DNA of 64,000 nt, from assembly GCA_032622095.1 (NCBI GenBank), contig CP136064.1:258519863-258583862 (forward strand), written 5' to 3'. This DNA comes from Siphonodentalium dalli (taxonomy: Eukaryota; Mollusca; Scaphopoda; Gadilida; Siphonodentaliidae). A program made the translations under genes and the position numbers. This document shows, piece after piece, positions 13,541-25,300 of the stretch. The notes beneath the pieces were generated by a model that saw nothing but the letters and a program-made list of their open reading frames with translations, was not told the origin of the DNA and did no database searches. The first letter of the stretch is position 1; every line of letters starts with the position of its first letter.

Positions 13541-14067
13541 TCATCAACTGAAAGTGAAATCGCTCAACAACCGATTGATTTTGCTCAACAGTAACTGTTG
13601 ACTGAACTATGTAGATTTCTCAGTTTAGAAAATGAGTTGGCTAGGAATATGTGTTGTTAGAATTCTCGAAAATGAACTGGATCATATATCCAGGATCAGC
13701 GACTGAATCAGATTTGAAATATCGGGAAATTAAAAAATTCACGATATATATACAGTATCCGAAAATAGTCTGTTGGAAGATATATTAAATTATTATGTGA
13801 TATATTTGATTCGTATAGTTCAAATTATGTCTGAATTGTTTGTGGTGTCCATTGAATTAGCTAGAACTCCGGCCTCAAAATGTTTCTCTTTAATGAGGTG
13901 ATGAACTTATATAGGAAGTTCTGACATACCTATCGGCCATCTCCTCCCATCTCAATGTTACATTTACAGATAAAAAAAATAATGTTGAAACGTAGATTAC
14001 ACATCTCGAAATGACTACAATTATATACGCACAGTGTTTAAATTGAGTTATTATTCCTATAGAACTT
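13541..14067. other. No gene recognised
   Basis: AT-rich sequence without recognisable coding or element ends, except phrases partly mirrored at 14640-14830 on the other side of the MITE (GTTGGAAGATAT / ATATCTTCCAAAC; TCTAGAATTC / GAATTCTCGA). The MITE may therefore sit in the centre of an older inverted repeat. Confidence 0.45.
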
Positions 14068-14467
14068 TTAACCCTTTACCCAACAAACCGGCCAAAACCG
14101 GCCAAATAAAGCTGCAACAGCCTAAATTATCTTGGGTCTGTCTCAATAAAACCATACAAATATGGATATCATTGGAACCGGCTCATTAACCACATTGTGA
14201 TGGTTATAGTTATGCCCTGTGCCAATGCATTCTCTTATATATGCGAGTCGACCATAGGTCGCCTCGCATATATAAGAGAATGCATTGGCCTAAAAAAAAT
14301 CTGTTTTTAACACTTTTTACCATTTTTTCTTACATTATTTAACAATTTTATAATTTTTAATGTGTTAAGCCAATGTATTCTCTTATATATGCGAGGCGAC
14401 CTATGGTCGACTCGCATATATAAGATAATGCATTGGCACAGGGCCCTTCTGTTGGGTAAAGGGTTAA
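14068..14467. mobile_element. TTAA hairpin MITE, shell a, two hairpin cassettes
   Basis: TTAA-CCCTTTACCCAACA at the left and TGTTGGGTAAAGGG-TTAA at the right. Inside are two near-perfect hairpins (14221-14292 and 14370-14437) reading CCAATGCATTCTCTTATATA-TGCGAGTCGACC then the complement. TTAA duplications and CCC/GGG ends match piggyBac-type elements. No coding capacity. Confidence 0.85.
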
Positions 14468-14830
14468 TAAATAAATCCACGAATCAGATATGGTTTGTCA
14501 TTGTTGAGTATATAATACTCGTTACTCAACCGTTGAATACAAATCACTCAACAAATTATCACTGAACGTGTTGAGTAGAGATTTTATTCAACAAAATTTT
14601 CAGTGGGCGAATTAAGGAGAGTATCACTCGAACTTTTCGACCATACCGGGCACTTGGCGCCAAACTACTTCCTCTAGTCAGAGAATAATTTACATGTAAT
14701 ATCTTCCAAACAGACCATTAACGGATACCATATCGGAATTTCATAAATTTCCTGATATTTCTGATTCGGTCGCTGATTCTGTATATACATGTATTATCCA
14801 GTTTAGTTTCTAGAATTCTTCCAACAAATA

Positions 14831-15316
14831 TTAAAGGTACTCAATCCGATAAAACTCCTCTCAATTACTATTTCAATGGCTTTGGGGGTCAAACATATTT
14901 GATTCGAGTCGAGGAAGTCACCCATCAAAGCTCAGATTTGTTAGATATCGATTTTAGAAATCTATTATTTTTCATTATCGGGAATCTTTCTGGCCCAGAA
15001 CTCAGTCAAAATTGCGTTATTATTACCTCTTGATTTTAGAGTTATCCATCCTTGTCTGTTTGAATTATGTTTTGGAGTACACATCTCGCGCAGGTTACGA
15101 AACTGACGGCAATTATTATTTTACTCATCTCGAGAAACTAACAAATTTCAAAAATCAATATCTAATAACTATGAGCTTTGTTTGATGGGTTCCTCGACTC
15201 GAATCAAATATTTTTTAACCCCAAAGCCAAAGAAATAGTAATATAAGACCCTCTGATCGGATTGTTGTTGTTGGAATCTGTTGAGATGGGGACCCTCTGT
15301 TCGGATTGAGTATTTT
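14831..15316. mobile_element. MITE copy B, AAAGGTACTCAATC family, fold-back
   Basis: GATTCGAGTCGAGGAAGTCA (about 14900) is mirrored by GGTTCCTCGACTCGAATCAA (about 15190). The centre contains CTATTATTTTTCA. Directly abuts copy C. Confidence 0.7.
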
Positions 15317-16020
15317 TAAAGGTACTCAATCCGATTCGATGGTCCCCCATATAATCATATTCCAACAAGAACAATTTTTTTTTTTTTTTATTAAATGCCG
15401 CTTCAGCTGTCAGAATCGATTAATTGCCCAAACATAATGCTAACCACAGTCAACTATAATATAACATTGCCCAAAACTTGTTGTTTATCAACATGTTGTT
15501 CGATGAAATTTTTGCCTTATTGATTTTAGAGTTATCCACCTTCGTCCGCAATTTGGTCCGAGACCTCGACTCGTCGACTTTTTGCTGGGCCACTATTAAG
15601 TCTCGATGATGAAAAATAATAGATTATTATTCGTGCTCCGACTGTCGGTGGGATAAGATGTCCCGGATTGAGCGCTCCTGGACATCGCCCATGCACCTGG
15701 CGATCGGATTACTGACTTCAGCGGACAATGGATCGTCTATAATCCCCGCTGAAGTCCTGCAGGCTCGTGTTGAGCTCAAATAAATTGGATCGCTGCCTGA
15801 GTCCTGACCTGGAATTTACACCGGTCACATCTTCAACACTTCATATAACGTACATGCATATCATTAAATTTCCAAAGTGGGTTGTATAGGGAAGGGGTTC
15901 CGCCCCTTCCCAATTCTCCCGGGGTTAAATCCCAAATCCCCAATAAAAAAATAAATAAAATAATTTGTTTTACCCCCGAATCCAAATAAATAGTTATTGA
16001 GAGGCATTTAATCGGATTAT
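15317..16020. mobile_element. MITE copy C, AAAGGTACTCAATC family, interrupted
   Basis: Starts AAAGGTACTCAATCCGAT at about 15319 and resembles copy A to about 15560. It is then interrupted by GC-richer unrelated sequence (15600-15940) before a terminal piece with CCCGAATCCAAATAAATAG and ATCGGATTAT. Confidence 0.6.
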
Positions 16021-16140
16021 GAGTCTTTGATTTTGAGTTTAGGCCTATTAGGCCTAAGTCGTAATTTCGAGTTTATGAAGTCGATATTTCGATTTTAATA
16101 GTCGATTTTTTTTCAACGTGTCCCGAATAAGCTTCCGTAC

Positions 16141-16304
16141 TCACTACTTAGATCAATCCGTCTGCAGTAGCCTATCCTGGCCCCACGGCGAAAACATCGG
16201 CCTTCTGTGGAACTGTCCCGTTCGCCCCCTTTTTTTTTTTATCTAACACGTTCCGTTTCAGTTCTGCAATCTTATTCCCAACTTTTGATTTTTTATTTGC
16301 GAGA
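16141..16304 (+). promoter_or_regulatory. Probable Mic10 5' UTR / promoter region
   Basis: The bases just before the Mic10 start are more GC-rich than their surroundings and contain no recognised repeat. No TATA box is evident. A pyrimidine-rich stretch at about 16229-16243 could be part of the 5' UTR. The transcription start cannot be placed from sequence alone. Confidence 0.35.
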
Positions 16305-16389
16305 ATGTCAGAAAGGACAAGTGCTCGATCGGAGGAAGAACTTGGTCATAAATGGGACAGATGTCTCTCTGACACGGGCATAAAACTAG
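16305..16389 (+). CDS. MICOS10: Mic10 exon 1 (start codon, phase 0 to 1)
   Basis: The ATG at 16305 opens 28 codons plus one base, ending CTAG|gtgttc. It holds the conserved Mic10 N-terminal block ELGHKWDRCLSD. The split codon G|CA gives Ala29 with exon 2. Confidence 0.9.
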
Positions 16390-19300
16390 GTGTTCATCAT
16401 TGGACATATTTGATTACTAACACGCCACTAACTACACGCAGTTTTTGAAGTTTTCATCTACTTTTCCCATTTTCGAGCTAGCCTATTCTGGCAATCTGGG
16501 GGTGTGATAAGATACCTTTTTAATGGGCTTTAAGGCACACTTTGGTGTACACTACATGTATAGATAAAAATAAACAGGAATACATGGTATATATGTGATA
16601 TACATGTAACATAAATTCAGGGTTTCCCTACTACGGCAAGCCGGCCGTCCAACGACCTCATTTCCCTCCCCAACCTTGACTTAATATTGGTCACAAAATA
16701 GCCACAAACCTTGCTCGGTCCCCTTTTTACACAAGACGAATGATCACCGACAGTGATGATTAACAGATTGCAAGGAATCCTACACTTGGTGCCTGAATAA
16801 GACATGATCAGTAGCGCGGACCATATGTACAGTTGTCTACACCATTCTGGTAACGCTTTGTCATACGAATGTTTAGTAGTCAGCCTCTCGCATTTTAATT
16901 TACCGTATATTTCTGTCTATTTTAAGTCCCAACTTTCTGACCCACTATTTCCCCTCAGAATTCGCAATATACATCGGTAAGTCATCATTAAGGGTAGTCC
17001 AACAAATTAGACTATTCGGATTAATACATATTTTAATATTTGGACATTTACGATTGTATTAATCCTTCTAGTCTAATAAAAGAGCTGAAGCAAAGTTAGC
17101 ACACATTTTGAAGCAGGTCAACATCAGTGACCACCGATATGACCCATCAAAATACCATTTTCTCTTAAATTATCTACAAATACATTAGTCTTACCTGTAG
17201 CAGAGATAGTATTCTTTGTGTTCACACATAGATTGTGATATAAAAGTTGTCAGAATTACAGATTTGTTAGTTTAATCCCAGATTGGAAAACATATCACCA
17301 TTTTCAAATACAAATAAATTATGTTAAGTTTTTTTTTTTTACCAGATTTCTTATCTATTACGCATGCGCGTGCTTTCGTTTTCGTATGTGTTCGCTAGCG
17401 TAGACGGGTTTGAATATTTCTGTCGGTTGAGTTGTTATAAAATTATATGGATTAATAGTGACACAAATTTATGCTAGTTAGTTCAGTCATGATATTTAAT
17501 ATTCCAACAAAAGGTATGTGTTTTTTATTTGTAGTTTTATTTGTGTCATTAGACGTGAACAGTGTAAGTTAAAGGGGCATGACCTTGCCACATAATTCGT
17601 GTGGCTTCGTAGCGTTCAAAGTTTTCACATGTTCCATTAGACTGAAGGATTAAAAGGTCCATAAACGTCCAAATATTAAAATTCCTATTAATCCGAAAGT
17701 CTAATTTGTTGGACTACATTAAGGGGGCTAAATTCTGAGCTACAGCCACGAACACGGGTGAGTTTTGGCAGTCGCTGCGACGAACAGTGCAGACATTTTT
17801 TCCCAAAACATGGCCTGTAATGCCCTGTATCAAAGAAATGTTTAATTAAAAATAAAACAATTAAAATATTAATAGTTATTATCGGTGTATTTATTCCCTA
17901 TCCAATGAATACAAAATTATCCATTATACGATTCCAGCATGAGGTCATCTCCATCTGAGGAATGGCTTTTGATTGGTACTGTGAACAAAATACAAAGAAA
18001 GCGGGCATGTAGAACGTCTGTATAGCACGTGACATGAGCTCTGCTCTGACATAACACTTGTTACTTCTAGACAGTGTGACAATGTGTCTTTTGCAAACTG
18101 CGGTAGTCTTTGATGTCGGCTTTTAATATTGCTACTGTTTATATAAAAATTGTATGCAGTTATGCTTACATGCTTCTTTAACTTGATATCTAAGAAAGAC
18201 GATCTGTTTTAATTTGGTTTCTATACGAAGCTTCAATGTTCCTGCTTGTTGTCTCAAGTGCAAGGAAATAGCTACTTTTCAGTGATAAACAACCAAATGT
18301 TTTTCCCGACAGGGCGCCTGGTATGTGCTCCCCAAATACGGCCACATTCCCCCAACCCCTAGCGGAAACCCTGATAAATTGTAAAGATGTAGTCTGTAGA
18401 ATATCAAATTATTTGATTTATTACTGGACATACATGTAGGTCACCTGCAGAAGGATGTGATGTACCATATGGTACATTACCACTTCCACAGTCGACCAAT
18501 GCCCAGCATGAGTATGGCGTTTATTAGGGGTGTAACGATACGGGGTATGGGGTGTATCGATGTTTATCGCGATATGTACGGACTGTATATACACTGATAT
18601 ATAGCGATAACGACGGGTGGGTATGTGCTTGCATGGCTATAGGTAGGCCTACATGAACTCGCTAAAATAAGTGTACTAGATGTTCGTCTAAAATGTTTGT
18701 TGTTACAACTTGTAATGTATTGTCTAAGAAGAAAAAAAATTAATTAAAATCTCGTTGATGTATCGAATATCATTGATATCCTATCGACCCGGAAGCATAA
18801 AGATGCCGACATTGAACCCATTGTTGCACTGCGTTATCTGAACAAAATTAATTAGAGATTACAAACACTACCTGTTGACCAATGAGGAACGTCCTCTCCG
18901 AAAATCTCTCAGTCAATGTCACGAGATTGACAGTTAAATGGGAGGGGTTTTATATTAATAACTCATGTCAAGTTGTCAACTTTATAACGGGAATTGGGGG
19001 GATTCATTGTCTGTTGACAAGTTTATTCCGGGAAGTTTAACAATTGCTCAGCAACCCACATGGGCCAGTGCACAGAGTGCAGTGTCCAGTGTTGACGTGA
19101 CATGGGGAAAGACATACATGTAGATTGATATGATATAGGTTGAGACTACAGCAGTTGCATCACTCTAGTTAACAGTGAAATAAAATTGCAGCAATATCAG
19201 TAAGACAGGCATCAAAGGTTTGCCAACGGTTGTAAACGACATGTCATTGACAAAGTAGGTCACTTGCTGCATGACGTGTACTATTGAAATAGGTCATTAA

Positions 19301-22300
19301 AATTGAGGTCACTCAGGTCAGGTCTGTGCTTTGATCACATCATTAGTGGACCACTAGCGACTGATCTATTAATACAATGTGTTTCAAGAAGATGGCATCG
19401 TATTGTCCACACATGCAAATTGATACAATGCGGTCTGTTGGCCTCACGTTTACTATGTGATAAATAGGGAATGCTTTTCACTTTTATTACTTATTGTGGG
19501 GGATTACCTTAATTTTGTGTTAGATACTGATTCAGCATTGACCTTTCTCGTTCGTGACGACCGCTGCTTACTTGCCTCAATAGGTAATAACAACATGCAA
19601 TTTGTGTATCGAGATACGTATCGTTTGAACGCCCGTATCGATGACCGTATCGTCAGTGCTGTATCGCGGTCGCATCGATACATCGATGTATCGTTACACC
19701 CCTAGCGTTTATACAGGGTATGAGACTGTAAAGGAATTGTCCGGCACTAACAAGTGACCAAAAACCATCGGGGATAGCATAAGAAAACAGTCCTAAGACC
19801 ATTTATTTCCATTATGGTCCCAATGGATTCAAGCCACATGAGAGACCGGAACACACCCATACGCTTCCTACCATCACAAACCACTGGATTAAAAATATAT
19901 TATGTTTGATTTAACAATTAAATGCATACGGTCATTTGAAATTAAAGTCATGATAGGTGACAGTGAGCTAAACAGCAAGGACTTTATCATACTCACGGTA
20001 CAAGTTTGTGAAATCTAAAGTTTTTAATTTAAAGATGTTGGAGATGTCCTGTCCGATTTTGACAATATAATTGCACCATCTGTACTTTTTCTATACGCGT
20101 TTTAAAAATGGGGTCACCCTGGCAAATATTCCGATGATCCGTGATGTCGCCTTTTACTTGTAAAGTGCATCCATGCTCCAGTCGCACAAAAGCCATAGAT
20201 AATAAAGAGCGTTCTCAATTTGATCTCTTTCAACCGTATTGTATACATGTGGATGATTCTGTGGATTTTTGCGATTCCTGAGTGACATTGATGATGGTAG
20301 AATTGCCTCGCCTCTAGTTTTCATTTGATAGTTTTTGTTTTTTTATTGTCCCTCACTACTCCTTACCCCAACTTTACCCCGTAAAATTGTATTAGGATAT
20401 TCTATGAAAATATATTGGCCTCTTATCCAATTTGCATTGATATTCTCGTAATCCGAGCTAGGCATACAAAAAAACTTTCAAGACTGACCACAGAAAGCAT
20501 ATACATGTACTTGTCATATCTAACAGAAAGTTTCTATTTAGCACATTAAATCAAGGCTTATATTACAGGTGTGCTATGACACCCACCCCCCCCCCCCCCC
20601 CCCCAACCCCGTTTTGCAAATTTCTCCCTCCCCTAGGGTGGAAGATAAACTGGTTTTACCTAGTTTATCTCCCCCGCCCTGATCAACTCCTGCCTAGGTT
20701 TTTTCTTACATGTACCTTAACATGTAGTAGTCAGATACTCTCATTTTAACATTCAATACAATATGACTCAGAAAAACTATCATTGGTGTCAAGGAAGCAT
20801 ATTTTTTTCTTTGGCAGAGGCATTATATATATGGGTCAGATTTTTGTTGTTGAAAATTACCCCGCCTTATTTTTGTTTGTGTGATGGTTAACTTAAGGGT
20901 GTTGGTGTGTCACGATTGTGTGCATTGTGGTTTATTAAAGGTCAATATCACAGGGTGCTTTCAAACTTAGACTTCATATGCACCAGTCATATTTTCTTGC
21001 ACTCTTTGTGTTCGCTCCACAACATCACAACGCTTTATTGGATTCTGGTGAACTTTGCCATAGTTGTTCCTAATGAGGAGACAATGTGTCGCACAAAAAA
21101 TATTTTCCAATCGTTGAAGGTTAAGGTCGCAGGTCATCTCTCGATACTAAATCTGATAAGTTTTTCATGAAATTATGGGGGTATTATATTCAAAAGACTT
21201 CATGGAACGCAACATTACAAATTTATTGGAGGTCAGGGTATAAAATCGCCGACGAGTTGCGGGACATTTCTTGTTTTATTTAGAAAATTTATTTCCGTTT
21301 ATGCTTTGTCAAGATTTTTTTTAGAGTGAATAAAGAAATAAAGAAAATAAATAAATAAAAGATCGAATTTCACACCAAAATGTGAGGGAAGAGGTCAGCT
21401 AATGAGAAGCCAGGAATGTTAATCAATAAATATATTTTTTTAAATCAAAATCCAATAGCTCTGAACTTAGGTGGGTTCCTCGACATAAATCAAATATTTT
21501 TCACACCCGAAGCAGAAAAAATAGTAATTTAGGGGTGCTAAATCAGACAGGGGATCTTTAAAACAAATTTTCAGTGGAAATATAATGTGAGACCCATGTA
21601 TAACCCTGACCACATTCTAAAATTGTGTTTAAATTTATTTTCAGCAAGTGGCCTAGGTCTAGGAATCGTATTCTCTGTCATATTCTTCAAAAGTAAGTAC
21701 ATGTATATTGTTATTCATGTTATCCAGAGAGTCTAACTTAAAGTCCTAACTCTGATAGCTATGATATGACAGAAATGCACTAAATCTCGCCATATATGGG
21801 ACCATCTCCTTTTATACCTAACAGAATACATGTATATGTAACAAATGAATGAATTTGAGCCATGGATTAGTGCAAAATACACTCATGTGTTTATGAACGA
21901 TGCAAACAACATGGAAATTATAATGAAAATGAATTTATGACTCCAGTCGGAACTTACAAAGGTGTCTTCAAAGTGATAGAAAACACTTTCGCTTCAACTC
22001 TCATGTTTGAATTATGATCATTTTAAAAGATGAGTTATTGGTGGTTATACTGTCCAATTTTATATTTTGATCAGCTTCTGGTTTTAAATATTTTTTTGGA
22101 CCAGATAACTTAAAGGTAGTGATTACTGCCACTTGAATAAAAGGTCGCTGACCACACGTCCCACAAAAAAAGATGGTTTTCTTAGGAGGTTGTTTTTTTC
22201 GGGACCAAAAAATAAATAAAAACATTTGTAAAAATTATCCAAAAATTGCAAATTAGAATTGTAAAAAGTTATCTGAGTCAAGAAAGGGGAAGAATTCTTT

Positions 22301-25300
22301 GAAAAATTATTTTTCTCTGTTGTCCGTATATATGTTGCACATTATAGTGGAGTCGGTTAGCGCACAATAACAGAAGAATCTTTCACTTCAGGATTAAAGC
22401 ACCAAACTTCGGACATATATTGTCGACTGTATCCCTAACCATAATCCAGCTGGTTCCAGCTTTCGGTTTAGTGGAACCCGTTAAATTCAAGATGGTACCC
22501 AACATGACCGCCGTTTTGCAGACGGGTCACTAAGTCAGTTTGATGTAAATTATAGTGAAACAATCTTGTCATATGTATACATTTTTTGTGAAGATAAGAT
22601 AAAATGACATTGGAACTCAGTGAGTTCCAATGTCATTTTATCTTATCTTCACAAAAAATGTTCAACTCACCGTCCAAGATGGCCACCAAAATGGCAGCTG
22701 GAAGTGGAAAATAAAATTTTGTTCTCTAATATCTTTAAGATCAGTTTATGCTGTTTGGTTCTGGGTGAGAATTGTGACTTTATGTTGCATTGTTCATGTT
22801 AACTGATCATTGAAGCAATGAAATATGCCATTCTAGGAGTCAGAAAGTGAGAAACCCTTCCTTAAAAATTCGATTTTACAGAAAGTGTTATTAAATTTTT
22901 CCAAAAATCACCATTGTGATTTCTAGTCATATTTCATCAAGAAATTGGCAGAACTGTGCAATTTTAGAGAAGCATTCCATTTCTTATGCATATTCCAACT
23001 CTTTATTTCCAAAATTGTCACTTTGGCTCAAAATGGCGGCAAAAATGTGGAAAATGGTAAATATTGCCCCATGCTGCGTGCCATGTAACCACATACAAGT
23101 TCTGATTGATGACAAAATTGACTATTCTGTCTTATACAGGGAGGTCCCAGAAGGTGTTGGAAGGAGATTCAGGTTCAGTTTTGGGGATATAATGAAGATT
23201 TTAAAAAGATAATGCAGGCTATTCCCAGCGTTAAAGGACTTTTATACATATTTTTTCCTGGAATAGTCTACGATTCAAAATATCATGAATCACATGACCG
23301 CTTTTGAATTGGAACGTAAGATTTGAAATATAATTGAAGCTTTGTCAGGCCCTAATTCAGAGTTCCAGGCTAATTTTTACGGAACCTATTTTACTATTTC
23401 TTTCGATTGTAGTTCTGGTGTATTAAAAAACATATTTGGAATGATAACTGTTATTTATTTAAAATACATTATTTTGGTTGATATTAAATTTCCTATGCAT
23501 TTATTTCATATTTCGATGTTTTAGAAGGACACCAAAAAGTACTTTGTTACTTTTTCAATAACAAACTGATATTCTTCAATTTCTTCGGCATTTATAGGTC
23601 TAGTTTGTATCTAATATTTGGTTTCCATAACTTTTTCAACAGAACAAAGAAGACAACAACATTAAATTCGATTTTTCGTGTTGTGTTGTAACCCTCTTGA
23701 ATCCAGAATACATTTTGTCTCAGAAAATCTCTATATCTTTTGTGAAGTATTTATCAACCGACTAGTATTTTGTTTGCCAGAACTTGTTTATGCACAACTT
23801 ATGGGCTGAAGGTTAACAGTTATTTTCAATATCTCCTGTTAACCCTTTCTATGCTAAATACTCATTGATGAGTGGTTCCCTTAGGAAATGTTCAGATAAT
23901 AAGAGGTCGTTTGTTCAACTGATTAAACGAACCAAGCCTTGAAATAGGGTGTCTGTCATTTGCAGAATGAGGTCCCCAGAGGGTGAATTTAGTGATGCTA
24001 CTCCGCATAGCGGGCTAGCATCACCAAATTCACCCTCTGGGAACCTCATTCTGCTGAGGTGTAAGCAGAATGAGGTCCCCAGAGGGTGAATTTGGTGATG
24101 CTAGCCCGCTATGCGGGGTAGCATCACTAAATTCACCCTCTGGGGACCTCATTCTGCAAATTACAGACATGTCCCACCTATGAATATCTATCATTCTGCT
24201 CTTTTATCTGTCTTGTTCTGTCTGTCGTCGGCTTTTATTAACTGAACACCCCATCCAAATGAAAAATAGACTGTTCCAATGTATACTGTTATATAACTGA
24301 GGTGACGTTCACACATAGCCGGTGAAGCCGTTACCCGGCGAACCCGTTAGCCGGCGAAGGTTGGGCAGAGTGTTTACACATCGCCGGCGAAGATACGCAT
24401 ATATTCATATGTCTCCTTTACTTCATAATAGTTTTCGTTTTAGTTCTCACTGAACTGCAATATGATATTGCTGTACACCTGTAAACATCTAGCCGCTTCC
24501 TGTTAGAGATATGGTTGGGCAGTATAGTGAAATGAAACTTTTTAGAAATGGAAATGCCGAAATTATTAATATCCAACTCAAACTTTCAGGTATTGCTATT
24601 GGTAATTTTATAGATATTTAAAAAACATTGTTAATGGTTTGTTTTGGTTCACAAACTTCACATACAGCCTGTGAAGTGAGTGTCGCACCAAAAGCATGGC
24701 CATTGTCAGTTTTGAGATCTGTTCGTCGCATACATCTACAAATTGGTGTCTAATCATTCGGATTGGATTTTATATTATATATATAAGTTTCAACATCGCG
24801 AATCAAATGTGACACATTTTCCGTTTGCACATTATACAATAAAATATGTTTTTCATTTTACTCGGGCGTTCACCATGTCCATGTAAATAGGGCCGTGGCG
24901 ATGGGGGTGTCTCATCCCAACTTTAATCAAAATATTCAAAAGCTGGAAATTTCATACCTGACACGGCAATAGTTGGACATTTGACATCAGCAATATGATG
25001 AAATTGTTCTCGTAGTTTTATTTTCAACAATTTGTTATTGGTGATTTCTTTAGGCAACATTTGCTTATTTTTTTACCAAATTGTTGGACTGAAATGACCA
25101 TCAGTTGGAAATGATCCAACCTTATTAGAGGTGCGTCAAGTTTGGAAAATGTCCAACAATTGGAAATCTTAAGGCTGGATGCTAGGATTTTGCAATTTTC
25201 AGGGTTCAGATTAAATTTTTTTATCACACCTGGCCATAACCACGGTCGGTCGATAAATTCCAAAGATGAACAGTCCCACACCTCCAAATCAGGCCCTCTA

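Noticed and set aside
9888-19704. Search for transposase genes inside the larger DNA elements
   Set aside because: No frame showed DDE, hAT dimerisation or zinc-finger motifs. All appear non-autonomous.
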